Assembly: GCF_023701695.1 (NCBI RefSeq)
Contig: NZ_JAJOZC010000001.1
Coordinates: forward strand, 2,232,001 to 2,296,000
Length of the DNA stretch: 64,000 bases
Reading direction: 5' to 3'
Source of the DNA: Streptomyces sp. RKAG290
GTDB taxonomy: Bacteria > Actinomycetota > Actinomycetes > Streptomycetales > Streptomycetaceae
Each line of letters begins with the position of its first letter. Within the stretch, counting starts at the first letter, position 1. The translations under genes were made by a program, and so were the position numbers. Under the pieces are notes generated by a model. It was not told the origin of the DNA. It saw nothing but the letters and a program-made list of their open reading frames with translations, and did no database searches. Shown in pieces: positions 8,971 through 16,976 of the stretch.

Positions 8971-9636
8971 TTGCGCCAACTACGGGGACAGGAGAGGGCC
9001 ATCACCGCCAACCGGCAGACGAGCTGGGCGTTCGCCGACGCCTTTGTCGCCGAGGACGAAGCACTGCGCTGGGCCCGGGACCGGGCACGGGAGGCAGGGC
9101 TCCGCTCGGTGTCACCAGGCACCGGCGCCGCGCTGCGCCTGCTCGCTGCCACGACGGACGCCAAGGCGGTCGCCGAAATCGGTACGGGTACCGGCGTGTC
9201 CGGCATCTATTTGCTGCACGGCATGCGGCCCGACGGGGTGCTGACCACGGTCGACCCGGAACCCGAACGGCAGCAGTTCGCCCGCGAGGCCTTCCGGGCG
9301 GCGGGATTCGCCACCAACCGGGCCCGCTTCATCCCCGGCCGCGCCCTCGACGTACTGCCGCGGCTGGCGGACGGCGGATACGACCTCGTGTTCTGCGACG
9401 GCGACCGGCTGGAGAGCCTGGACTGCCTCGCTGAATCGTTGCGCCTGCTGCGACCTGGCGGCCTGGTGTGCTTCGAGGGCGTCTTCGCGGACGGCCGCAC
9501 GGTCGACTCCGCGGCCCAGCCCGCGGAGGTGCTGCGGCTGCGCGAGCTGCTGCGCGCGGTCCGTGAGAGCCAGGAGCTGATGGCCACACTGCTGCCGGTG
9601 GGCGACGGCCTGCTCTGCGCCGTACGGCGGGGCTAG
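8971..9636 (+). CDS. SAM-dependent O-methyltransferase
   Basis: About 221 residues. Class I methyltransferase fold with motif [17 protein letters not shown], an acidic ribose-binding VDPEPERQQ and the motif DLVFCDGD. Related proteins are catechol-type O-methyltransferases; the substrate is unknown. No ATG is available. TTG 8971 gives [19 protein letters not shown] 8950 would add seven residues, and a strong AGGAGAGG lies only just upstream of an ATC codon, so the true start is uncertain. It is divergent from the sigma factor gene, as is Rv1220c from sigE in M. tuberculosis. Confidence 0.85.
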   Translation: MRQLRGQERAITANRQTSWAFADAFVAEDEALRWARDRAREAGLRSVSPGTGAALRLLAATTDAKAVAEIGTGTGVSGIYLLHGMRPDGVLTTVDPEPERQQFAREAFRAAGFATNRARFIPGRALDVLPRLADGGYDLVFCDGDRLESLDCLAESLRLLRPGGLVCFEGVFADGRTVDSAAQPAEVLRLRELLRAVRESQELMATLLPVGDGLLCAVRRG

Positions 9637-9767
9637 CCCCGCTCGTCCGGATCGTGCCGGGCGGCCAACTCGTGCCCGCCCGCCCCTGATCCGCAGCGGG
9701 ACGCCCGGGCGCCGGACACCTTCCCCGGAGGACCGCCGCAGCGGCCTCGCACGTCACCGGACGCACC

Positions 9768-9800
9768 GCTGCCCCGGCACGGAATCCGTACCGGGGCAGC
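9768..9800. terminator. Bidirectional terminator hairpin
   Basis: Arms GCTGCCCCGGCAC (9768-9780) and GTACCGGGGCAGC (9788-9800) pair with one mismatch around GGAATCC. It stands between the convergent methyltransferase and DUF3117 genes. Confidence 0.7.
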
Positions 9801-9823
9801 AGCGAAGTATGGGCGCCTCTGCG

Positions 9824-9991
9824 TCAGCCGACGACCTTCTTGAGGGCATCGCCGAGCGCGTCGGCCTCGTCCGGAGTCAGCTCCACGACAAGCCGACCGC
9901 CGCCTTCGAGCGGAACGCGCATGACGATGCCCCGCCCCTCCTTTGTCACCTCGAGCGGGCCGTCGCCCGTCCGCGGCTTCATGGCCGCCAT
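9824..9991 (-). CDS. DUF3117 small protein
   Basis: 55 residues, beginning MAAMKPRTGDGPLEVTKEG and ending ALGDALKKVVG, with the conserved centre GIVMRVPLEGGGRLVVEL. This is the actinobacterial DUF3117 family (M. tuberculosis Rv1211, which I recall being described as calmodulin-like). The start at 9991 has GGAAGGGGA 6-7 nt upstream. It is acidic, has no membrane segment, and is very highly conserved in actinobacteria; function is unsettled. It lies next to the DNA glycosylase neighbourhood, as in M. tuberculosis. Confidence 0.92.
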   Translation of the reverse strand: MAAMKPRTGDGPLEVTKEGRGIVMRVPLEGGGRLVVELTPDEADALGDALKKVVG

Positions 9992-10305
9992 GCTCGTTCC
10001 CCTTCCTGAAACCAGCTCATCGCAACCGGCGGCCCCATGACAGGCGCTGCCTCACCGGCATCGAACACACATTGCTTCCAGGTCATTATCCCGCATCACA
10101 GACCCCGATGACCAACATCGCTCTGCATCGCTTGCGCAACGCGCTCACTCAAAACCACTCAATTCGGCGATCCGACTGCGATACTCCGGCCCCCTCACCC
10201 CTCCATCGGAGCGGAATTGTTAGACGCAGGTCACATGTTCGCCCTCGCCGAAGTCGGCCATGCTTGCCTCGACAGGCTTTGGACAAGGTGCAAAGGGGAC
10301 CGCAA
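9992..10305. other. Divergent intergenic region, DUF3117 / enoyl-CoA hydratase
   Basis: 314 bp with locally lower GC (for example CACTCAAAACCACTCAATTC near 10147). It must hold promoters for both flanking genes, but I see no convincing paired -35/-10 elements, no long inverted repeat and no small ORF with a ribosome binding site. Confidence 0.5.
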
Positions 10306-11130
10306 ATGGCCGATCACGCCGACGCAATGGCCGACACCGTGCTCTTCGAGGTGAGCGACGGACTCGCGACGATCACGATCAACCGACCCGACGCGATGAA
10401 CGCCATGAACACGGCGACCAAGGTGGCGCTGCGCGACGCCCTGCAGTCGGCCGCCGCCGATCCCGCCGTGCGGGCGGTTCTGCTCACCGCGGCCGGCGGG
10501 CGCGCCTTCTGTGTCGGCCAGGACCTCAAGGAGCACGTCTCCAAGCTGTCGGAGGCCCGCGAGTCGGGCAGCGGCAACGCGCTGAGCACCGTGCAGGAGC
10601 ACTACAACCCCATCGTGCGGGCCATCACCGAGATGCCGAAGCCGGTCGTCGCGGGGATCAACGGGGTCGCGGCCGGTGCGGGCTTCGGCTTCGCGCTCGC
10701 CTGCGACTACCGGGTGGCAGCCGACACCGCGTCGTTCAACACCTCGTTCGCCGGGGTCGCCCTCACGGCCGACTCGGGGGTGTCCTGGACGCTGCCCCGG
10801 CTGATCGGCCACAGCCGCGCCGCCGACCTGCTGCTCTTCCCGCGTTCGATCTCCGCGCAGGACGCCCATGACCTGGGCGTCGTGAACAGGCTGGTGCCCG
10901 GCGCCGAGCTCGCGGCCGAGGCCGCGGCGGTGGCCCGCGCGCTGGCGGACGGCCCGACGGTGGCCTACGCGGCGCTCAAGGAGTCGCTCGCCTACGGAGC
11001 GGGTCACACCCTGGGCGAGGCGCTGGAGAAGGAGGACGAACTCCAGACACGGGCGGGCGCGTCGCAGGACCACGCGATCGCGGTGCAGGCCTTCCTCAAC
11101 AAGGAGAAGCCCAAGTACCTGGGGCAGTAG
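10306..11130 (+). CDS. Enoyl-CoA hydratase/isomerase family protein
   Basis: 274 residues with the crotonase fold. The first oxyanion-hole strand is GRAFCVGQDLKEH (about 66-78) and the second conserved block is GINGVAAGAGFGFALACDYR (about 115-134). The Asp-rich position after AD (TADSGVSWTLPRLIG) fits the PaaG/2-(1,2-epoxy-1,2-dihydrophenyl)acetyl-CoA isomerase branch, but substrate cannot be set from sequence. It acts on acyl-CoA thioesters in the cytosol. ATG 10306 is preceded by AAAGGGGA. It converges on the DNA glycosylase gene with only 20 bp between the stops. Confidence 0.88.
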   Translation: MADHADAMADTVLFEVSDGLATITINRPDAMNAMNTATKVALRDALQSAAADPAVRAVLLTAAGGRAFCVGQDLKEHVSKLSEARESGSGNALSTVQEHYNPIVRAITEMPKPVVAGINGVAAGAGFGFALACDYRVAADTASFNTSFAGVALTADSGVSWTLPRLIGHSRAADLLLFPRSISAQDAHDLGVVNRLVPGAELAAEAAAVARALADGPTVAYAALKESLAYGAGHTLGEALEKEDELQTRAGASQDHAIAVQAFLNKEKPKYLGQ

Positions 11131-11150
11131 CCGCGCCCCAGGGTCTGGCC

Positions 11151-11738
11151 CTAAGCCTCGGTGCCGCGTGCCACGCAGTCGGCGAGATGGTCGTCGACCA
11201 GCCCGCAGGCCTGCATCAGGGCGTAGGCCGTGGTGGGACCGATGAAGCGGAGTCCGCGTTTCTTGAGGTCCTTGGACAGCGCCGTGGACTCCGCCGTGAC
11301 CGCCGGTACGTCCCCGAGGGTGCGCGGGGCGGGCCGGGCGGCCGGGTCCGGGGCGTGGGACCAGATCAGCTCGTCCAGCTCGCCGCCCTGCCAGCCGGCC
11401 AGCACCTTGGCATTGGCCAGGGTGGCGTCGATCTTCGCGCGGTTGCGGATGATGCCCGCGTCGGCGAGGAGCCGCTCCCGGTCCGTGTCGGTGAACTTCG
11501 CCACCGCGGGGATGCTGAATCCGTCGAACGCGCTGCGGAAGCCCTCCCGGCGGCGCAGGATCGTCAGCCAGGACAGCCCGGACTGGAACGCCTCCAGGCA
11601 CAGCCGCTCGAAGAGCGCGTCGTCGCCGTGGACCGGGCGACCCCATTCGGTGTCGTGGTAGATGAGGTAGTCCTCGGTGGACAGGCCCCACGGGCAGCGC
11701 AGTCCGCCGTCCGCCGCCTCTTCGGCGCCGCCGCTCAT
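11151..11738 (-). CDS. tag: DNA-3-methyladenine glycosylase I
   Basis: 195 residues with the full Tag family signature: CPWGLSTEDYLIYHDTEWG at the N-terminus (zinc Cys and the DTEWG base-pocket residues), LEAFQSGLSWLTILRRREGF, and a C-terminal LVDDHLADCVAR with the zinc His and Cys. Role: excise 3-methyladenine from alkylated DNA in base-excision repair. ATG 11738 overlaps the stop of the upstream DivIVA-like gene (ATGA), so the two are translationally coupled. The order matches Rv1209-tagA in M. tuberculosis. Confidence 0.94.
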   Translation of the reverse strand: MSGGAEEAADGGLRCPWGLSTEDYLIYHDTEWGRPVHGDDALFERLCLEAFQSGLSWLTILRRREGFRSAFDGFSIPAVAKFTDTDRERLLADAGIIRNRAKIDATLANAKVLAGWQGGELDELIWSHAPDPAARPAPRTLGDVPAVTAESTALSKDLKKRGLRFIGPTTAYALMQACGLVDDHLADCVARGTEA

Positions 11739-12151
11739 CGCCCGGTCTCCTCGTCGGGGTACGGCGCGTCGGCCGGCGGCTGCTCCGGGGCGTGCCAGGC
11801 CGTCTGGGGGCGCTCCTGCGGCTCCTTGAGGAGGTCGGGGCGGCCGGCCCTGGTGGCCTGGGCGCCGGCGAGCGCCGACTCCAGCTCGGCGATCCGTGCG
11901 TCCCGCTCGGCGAGCTCGGCCCCGAGCCGGCCCAGCGCGTCGTCGACGTCCGCCATCCGGTAGCCGCGGGCGGCGACGGGCAGCCGCAGCGCCTCGACAT
12001 CGGCGCGGCCGACCGGGCGCGTCGTGGGCAGCGGATCCGTCAGCTGCTCGGGCGCCACGTCCTGCAGGATGGCACTCTTCCCTCCGCCGACCACCGCGAG
12101 GGTGACCGCGGCAACCACCACCACCATCGCGAGCAGCAAGAACCAGAACAC
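11735..12151 (-). CDS. DivIVA-domain membrane protein
   Basis: 138 residues. It begins with a membrane helix (FWFLLLAMVVVVAAVTLAVV, residues 2-21). A DivIVA-like segment follows, LPVAARGYRMADVDDALGRL, with a short coiled coil AELAERDARIAELESAL, then a Pro-rich tail. It probably sits at the membrane facing the cytosol; a role in polar growth or division is suggested only by the DivIVA-like motif. GTG 12151 has GGGGAGA 8 nt upstream. Its counterpart in M. tuberculosis is Rv1209 by position. Confidence 0.82.
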   Translation of the reverse strand: MFWFLLLAMVVVVAAVTLAVVGGGKSAILQDVAPEQLTDPLPTTRPVGRADVEALRLPVAARGYRMADVDDALGRLGAELAERDARIAELESALAGAQATRAGRPDLLKEPQERPQTAWHAPEQPPADAPYPDEETGR

Positions 12152-12320
12152 GCGTATCTCCCCGGGAGCGGAATTTCGTCCGGGTCCGATCGTGCCATGC
12201 GGCGCTGACAGCGGGTGCCTCGCCCGGCACGACAGGGCGGACGGCGCCGGACGAGGCATTAGGGTCGCAGTCGGTCCCGGCGGGTGATCCGCCGGCGGAA
12301 CACACAGGGAGAGACACGGG

Positions 12321-13193
12321 ATGCGAAGCGGTGCGCTCAGGGTTGGGCGGCGCGAGTTCGGTGCGCACGAGCCGGTGATCATGGCGATCGTGAACCGCAC
12401 CCCGGACTCCTTCTACGACCAGGGCGCGACCTTCCAGGACGAGCCGGCCCTCGCCCGGGTCGAGCAGGCCGTGGCCGAAGGCGCCGCGATCATCGACATC
12501 GGCGGGGTGAAGGCGGGCCCCGGCGAGGAGGTCACCGCCGAGGAGGAGGCCCGTCGCACGGTGGGCTTCGTCGCCGAGGTGCGCCGGCGTCACCCGGATG
12601 TGGTGATCAGCGTCGACACCTGGCGCCACGAGGTCGGCGAGGCGGTCTGCGAGGCCGGAGCCGATCTGCTGAACGACGCGTGGGGCGGTGTCGACCCGAA
12701 GCTCGCGGAGGTCGCCGCACGGTACGGGGCGGGGCTGGTGTGCACGCACGCGGGCGGCGCCGAGCCGCGGACCCGGCCGCACCGGGTCGGGTACGAGGAC
12801 GTGCTGGCCGACATCCTGCGGGTGACCGTGGGGCTGGCCGAGCGGGCCGTGGACCTGGGGGTCCGGCCGGACGGGATCATGATCGATCCCGGTCACGACT
12901 TCGGGAAGAACACCCGCCACTCGCTGGAGGCGACGCGCCGCCTCGGCGAGATGGCGGAGACGGGCTGGCCGGTGCTGGTCTCGCTGTCCAACAAGGACTT
13001 CGTGGGCGAGACGCTCGACCGCCCGGTGAAGGAACGCCTGATCGGCACGCTGGCGACGACCGCGGTGTCCGCGTGGCTCGGCGCGCGGGTGTACCGGGTG
13101 CACGAGGTGGCCCAGACGCGGGACGTCCTGGACATGGTGGCGTCCATCGCCGGGCACCGGGCGCCTGCCGTGGCGCGGCGCGGGCTGGCGTAG
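12321..13193 (+). CDS. folP: Dihydropteroate synthase-family protein, FolP2-like paralogue
   Basis: 290-residue TIM-barrel protein of the DHPS family. The pterin-binding N-terminal motif reads IVNRTPDSFYDQG (24-36) where canonical DHPS has NVTPDSFSDGG, and later motifs are IDIGGVKAGPG, ISVDTWRHEV, NDAWGG and IDPGHDFGKN. The Val-to-Arg and Gly changes match the mycobacterial FolP2 type, which I recall does not complement DHPS, so it may not make folate. ATG 12321 follows GGGAGAGA. GC-rich stem-forming sequence fills the 84 bp to the convergent LOG-family gene. Confidence 0.88.
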   Translation: MRSGALRVGRREFGAHEPVIMAIVNRTPDSFYDQGATFQDEPALARVEQAVAEGAAIIDIGGVKAGPGEEVTAEEEARRTVGFVAEVRRRHPDVVISVDTWRHEVGEAVCEAGADLLNDAWGGVDPKLAEVAARYGAGLVCTHAGGAEPRTRPHRVGYEDVLADILRVTVGLAERAVDLGVRPDGIMIDPGHDFGKNTRHSLEATRRLGEMAETGWPVLVSLSNKDFVGETLDRPVKERLIGTLATTAVSAWLGARVYRVHEVAQTRDVLDMVASIAGHRAPAVARRGLA

Positions 13194-13277
13194 CCCCGGC
13201 GCGGGCCCCGGCCGCGCGGGGTACCGGGGCTCGGCCCCGGCCCGCTCCCCGGCCCGGTCCGGTCCGGACGGAAGGCC

Positions 13278-14063
13278 CTACCGCCCGACCTCCTTGGTCA
13301 CCAGCGCGACCGCCTCGTCCACGTCGTCCGTGACGTGGAACAGCAGCAGGTCCTTCGCGGACGCCTTGCCCTGCGCGACCACCGTGTCCCGCAGCCAGTC
13401 CACCAGCCCGCCCCAGTACGCGGCACCGAACAGCACGATCGGGAAGCGCGTGACCTTGCCGGTCTGGACGAGAGTGAGGGCCTCGAAGAGCTCGTCCAGC
13501 GTGCCGAGGCCGCCGGGCAGGACCACGAAGCCCTGCGCGTACTTCACGAACATCGTCTTGCGTACGAAGAAGTAGCGGAAGTTGACGCCGATGTCGACGT
13601 GCGGGTTGAGGCCGGACTCGAAGGGCAGCTCGATGCCCAGTCCGACCGAGACGCCCTTCGCCTCCCGTGCCCCCTTGTTCGCCGCCTCCATCGCTCCGGG
13701 CCCGCCGCCGGTGATCACCGCGAAGCCCGCCTCGACCAGCGCCCTGCCGAGCCGTACACCGGCCTCGTACTCCGGCGCGTCGGCCGGGGTGCGGGCGGAG
13801 CCGAAGACGCTGATGGCGCTCGGCAGTTCGGCGAGCGCGCCGAAGCCCTCGACGAACTCCGACTGGATGCGCATCACCCGCCACGGGTCGGTGTGCACCC
13901 ACTCGGAGTCACCCTCGGAGTCCAGCAGCCGCTGGTCGGTGGTGCCGGGCTGTACCTGGTCCCTGCGGCGCAGCACCGGTCCGAGTCGCTGTTCCTCGGG
14001 CCTGACCGCGCCCTCGGGGACCTCCGCGCCCTCAGGGATCCGTGCGTCCTCGGGGTTACCCAT
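13278..14063 (-). CDS. LOG family (TIGR00730) Rossmann-fold protein
   Basis: 261 residues. Carries both LOG signatures: GGGPGAMEAANKGA (from about 119) and PGGLGTLDE (183-191), plus RKTMFVKYA. Family members hydrolyse nucleoside 5'-monophosphates (cytokinin-riboside phosphoribohydrolase type) or related nucleotides; they are often mislabelled lysine decarboxylase. The N-terminal ~75 residues form a less conserved acidic extension. ATG 14063 has GGGAGCAGG close upstream. Position next to dapE matches Rv1205-dapE. Confidence 0.88.
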   Translation of the reverse strand: MGNPEDARIPEGAEVPEGAVRPEEQRLGPVLRRRDQVQPGTTDQRLLDSEGDSEWVHTDPWRVMRIQSEFVEGFGALAELPSAISVFGSARTPADAPEYEAGVRLGRALVEAGFAVITGGGPGAMEAANKGAREAKGVSVGLGIELPFESGLNPHVDIGVNFRYFFVRKTMFVKYAQGFVVLPGGLGTLDELFEALTLVQTGKVTRFPIVLFGAAYWGGLVDWLRDTVVAQGKASAKDLLLFHVTDDVDEAVALVTKEVGR

Positions 14064-14159
14064 GACCTGCTCCCTACGCCGGCGTAAGAGACGCCCTTCG
14101 GCGCTCTGTCTCAGGCCAGCGTAGATCGCCGGAGGTTACGTGCAGGGGAATGCCGGAGG

Positions 14160-15239
14160 TCAGATCGTGAGCCAGGAGCGGAGCCGCTCCTCGCAGTGGG
14201 TGATCCGTTCGACCGCCACGTGCTCGTTGCGCTTGTGGGCGAGGATCGGGTCGCCGGGGCCGTAGTTCACCGCGGGGACGCCGAGCGAGCCGAAGCGCGA
14301 CACGTCCGTCCAGCCGAACTTGGGCCGGGCGGTGCCGCCGACCGCTTCCATGAACGCCTTGGCGGCCGGGTGGGAGAGGCCGGGCATGGCCGCGCCCGAG
14401 TGGTCGTCGACGACGAATTCGGCGACGCCGCAGTCGGCGAATACCTCGTGGACGTGGGCCAGGGCCTGCTCGGGGCCCAGGTCGGGGGCGTAGCGGTAGT
14501 TGACGACGACGGTGCAGGCGTCGGGGATGACGTTGTTGGCGACGCCGCCCTCGATCCGTACGGCGTTCAGTCCCTCGTGGAACTCCAGTCCGTCGATGAC
14601 CGGGCGGCGCGGCTCGTACGCGGCGAGCCGGGCGAGGATCGGCGCGGCTCCGTGGACGGCGTTGGAACCCATCCAGCTGCGCGCCGAGTGGGCCCGCTCC
14701 CCCTCCGTGCGCAGCAGGACGCGCAGGGTGCCCTGGCAGCCGCCCTCGACCTCGCCGTTGGACCCCTCCAGGAGGACGGCGAAGTCGGCCGTCAGCCAGT
14801 CGGGGTGGGCCTCGGCGATGTGGCCGAGGCCGTTGAGGTGGGCGGCGACCTCTTCGTTGTCGTAGAAGACGAAGGTGAGGTCGCGGTTGGGCTCGGGCAC
14901 GGTCGCGGCGATCCGCAGCTGGACGGCGACGCCCGACTTCATGTCGGAGGTTCCGCAGCCCCACAGCAGGCCGTCGGCGTCGAGCCGGGAGGGGACGTTG
15001 TCGGCGATCGGCACGGTGTCGATGTGCCCGGCCAGGACGACGCGTTCGCCGCGGCCCAGGTTCGTCCGGGCCACGAGGTTGTTGCCGTGCCGGTCGACGG
15101 TCAGGTGCGGAAGGGTCCGCAACGCCGATTCGATGGCGTCTGCGAGGTCCTTCTCCTCCCCGCTGACCGAGGGGAAGTCGACGAGCCGTGCGGTGAGCGC
15201 GGGCCCGTCCAGTGTGAGGTCAAGGGTGCTTTCGGCCAT
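14160..15239 (-). CDS. dapE: Succinyl-diaminopimelate desuccinylase
   Basis: 359-residue M20 metallopeptidase-family protein. Zinc-site residues: His72 and Asp74 in AGHIDTVP, Asp99 in CGTSDMKSG, Glu129/Glu130 in YDNEEVA, with EGGCQGTLR in the dimerisation domain. It converts N-succinyl-LL-2,6-diaminopimelate to LL-DAP for lysine and peptidoglycan synthesis. ATG 15239 is preceded by TAGGGT and 7 nt with no Shine-Dalgarno, so the mRNA is probably leaderless. Its promoter is interleaved with that of the divergent 15275 gene. The dapC gene lies 1.7 kb away. Confidence 0.92.
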   Translation of the reverse strand: MAESTLDLTLDGPALTARLVDFPSVSGEEKDLADAIESALRTLPHLTVDRHGNNLVARTNLGRGERVVLAGHIDTVPIADNVPSRLDADGLLWGCGTSDMKSGVAVQLRIAATVPEPNRDLTFVFYDNEEVAAHLNGLGHIAEAHPDWLTADFAVLLEGSNGEVEGGCQGTLRVLLRTEGERAHSARSWMGSNAVHGAAPILARLAAYEPRRPVIDGLEFHEGLNAVRIEGGVANNVIPDACTVVVNYRYAPDLGPEQALAHVHEVFADCGVAEFVVDDHSGAAMPGLSHPAAKAFMEAVGGTARPKFGWTDVSRFGSLGVPAVNYGPGDPILAHKRNEHVAVERITHCEERLRSWLTI

Positions 15240-15274
15240 GGCTACGACCCTAGTGCCTCGCGTACGGTGGCCCC
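15240..15274. promoter_or_regulatory. Back-to-back leaderless promoters, dapE / 15275 gene
   Basis: Only 35 bp separate the two start codons. On the minus strand TAGGGT (15252-15247) is 7 nt from dapE ATG; on the plus strand TACGGT (15263-15268) is 6 nt from GTG 15275. The -10 boxes are 10 bp apart, so each RNA polymerase would cover the other's promoter. Confidence 0.55.
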
Positions 15275-16219
15275 GTGCCCCGGACCGATTCCGCTGCCCG
15301 CCGACACACCGGCCGCAGCCGCCGCCTGCGTGTCGTGGCCGCCTTCGCCGTACTCGTGGCGACGGGCGGTTATCTGGCCGTTCAGTACCTTTCGGGCGGA
15401 AAGAGCTCGGAGCAGTGCACCGTGCAGTCGGCGGACGGTTCGTCCGGCGAGGGGCGCACCTACCGCCTGAACTCCGAGCAGGCCGCGAACGCCGCGACGA
15501 TCTCCGCCGTCGGCACCGCCCGGGGGATGCCGGAGCGCGCGGTGACGATCGCGCTGGCGACGGCGCTCCAGGAGTCCGGGCTGCGCAACATCGAGCACGG
15601 CGACCGGGACTCGCTCGGGCTGTTCCAGCAGCGCCCCTCGCAGGGCTGGGGTACCGAGAAGCAGATCCTGGACCCGGTCTACTCGGCCGGGAAGTTCTAC
15701 CAGCACCTGGCCGAGGTCCCGGGCTACTCGCGGCTGCCGCTGACGGTGGCCGCACAGCGCGTCCAGCGCAGCGGTTTCCCGCAGGCGTACGCGAAGCACG
15801 AGCCGGATGCCGCGCTGCTGGCGGCCGTGCTGACCGGCCGGACGCCGGCCGCGCTGAACTGTTCGCCGCCGCGCACCACTGCCGGGACGGGCGAGGCGTC
15901 GAAGGTCCGGGCCGCGCTGGTGCGCACCTTCGGCAAGGACGCCGCACCCGCCGGGGACGCGGCGGATTCCCGGACCCCGGCGGCGGGCGCCACGGCTCCG
16001 GGCACGCTCGCGGTGCCGGTGCGGTCCACCCGTGACTCCGGGGACGGCAGCGCGCCGCAGCACGGCTGGGAGCTCGCCCACTGGGCGGTCGCGCAGTCCG
16101 AGGCGCTCGGCATCGACGAGGTCGCGTACGGGGGCCGGGTGTGGGACGCCGGGTCGGGCTGGCGGGACGAGGGCAAGGAATCGGACACCGCAGAGGTCCG
16201 TATGCGCCTCGTCCATTAG
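15275..16219 (+). CDS. Membrane-anchored/secreted lysozyme-fold protein
   Basis: 314 residues. Arg-rich N-terminus then a membrane helix or signal anchor (VVAAFAVLVATGGYLAVQYL, about 19-38). The extracytoplasmic part has ATALQESGLRNIEHGDRDSL followed by GLFQQRPSQGWG, the pattern of goose-type or SLT lysozyme folds, with Glu of ALQESG as the likely catalytic acid. Homologues are often labelled heavy metal transporter, which nothing here supports. Likely role: cell-wall muralytic or binding activity. GTG 15275 is preceded by TACGGT and 6 nt, suggesting a leaderless mRNA. Confidence 0.75.
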   Translation: MPRTDSAARRHTGRSRRLRVVAAFAVLVATGGYLAVQYLSGGKSSEQCTVQSADGSSGEGRTYRLNSEQAANAATISAVGTARGMPERAVTIALATALQESGLRNIEHGDRDSLGLFQQRPSQGWGTEKQILDPVYSAGKFYQHLAEVPGYSRLPLTVAAQRVQRSGFPQAYAKHEPDAALLAAVLTGRTPAALNCSPPRTTAGTGEASKVRAALVRTFGKDAAPAGDAADSRTPAAGATAPGTLAVPVRSTRDSGDGSAPQHGWELAHWAVAQSEALGIDEVAYGGRVWDAGSGWRDEGKESDTAEVRMRLVH

Positions 16220-16506
16220 TGCGGACGGTCACCCGTACGGGGGGTCCGAGCATTCCCTGAGCGACCCCCGCGCAGCAGTTCGCACGACACCTTCCGCGCG
16301 CAGCAATTCCCTTGCGGAGAAAGCGAAGTGACGGTTCGTCGGGTGACCGGGGAATGCAATGTTTGCCCGGGTTCCTCCGTTTCGGATTATCCGACGCATT
16401 ACCCACTCTTTACCTCGGTGCACCGCAACCTCCCCCGCCCCCACGACGGTTGTCATGGCGTCCGGTCCACGGACAGCCAGATTCCACACCCTGTCGAAGG
16501 AGCATC

Positions 16507-16896
16507 ATGTCCCTCCCCCTGACCCGTCGGATCGTCCGTACCGCGCTGCTGATCGCGGCGGGTGCGGCCCCCGTGGTCGGTGCGGCCGGCGCCGCAGGTG
16601 CCGCGGAGCTCCCGCAGGCCCCGGAGCTCGGCGGTCTCACCACCGTCGACGGCGCCGGTCTCGGCAAGGCCGTCGACGGCGCGTCCCAGCAGGGCGCCGT
16701 CGCCGGCGGCAAGGTCGTCGGGACCACGCTGCCGGTGGCGACCAAGACCGTCGGCGACACGGGTGCCAAGGCCGCCCCCGCCGCCGCGAAGTCCGTCGGC
16801 AAGGCGACGGCCGGCGACACGACCGCCGCCCTCGGCGACGCGACCGGCGCCGTGACCAAGGGCGGCCTGCCCACGCAGGGCCTGCCGATCGGCTGA
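16507..16896 (+). CDS. Small secreted Ala/Gly-rich protein
   Basis: 129 residues. A clear signal peptide (LTRRIVRTALLIAAGAAPVV ending near GAAGAAE) leads to a low-complexity Ala/Gly/Thr/Lys-rich mature part with repeated AVDGA, KTVGDT and KSVGKA units. No cysteines, no domain recognised. ATG 16507 has GAAGGAG 5 nt upstream. The 287 bp before it are comparatively AT-rich (ATTATCCGACGCATTACC near 16386) and probably carry its promoter. It is closed by the large palindrome at 16915-16964. Function unknown. Confidence 0.75.
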   Translation: MSLPLTRRIVRTALLIAAGAAPVVGAAGAAGAAELPQAPELGGLTTVDGAGLGKAVDGASQQGAVAGGKVVGTTLPVATKTVGDTGAKAAPAAAKSVGKATAGDTTAALGDATGAVTKGGLPTQGLPIG

Positions 16897-16914
16897 CCCG
16901 CCGCGCGCCCGCAG

Positions 16915-16964
16915 ATACGCGTGAGGGCCTCGGGAGTGCGCACTCCCGAGGCCCTCACGCGTAT
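16915..16964. terminator. Perfect 50-bp palindrome, bidirectional terminator
   Basis: Left arm 16915-16939 and right arm 16940-16964 are exact reverse complements with no spacer (starts ATACGCGTGAGGGCC, ends GGCCCTCACGCGTAT). It lies between the stops of the convergent 16507-16896 and dapC genes, 18 nt and 12 nt away, and would end transcription from both sides. Confidence 0.85.
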
Positions 16965-16976
16965 GCCGGCGTGGCG

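Noticed and set aside
9018..9020. ATC as start codon of the O-methyltransferase, because AGGAGAGG is just upstream.
   Set aside because: The ribosome binding site is only about 3-4 nt away and ATC starts are very rare; TTG 8971 or GTG 8950 are preferred, though the question stays open.
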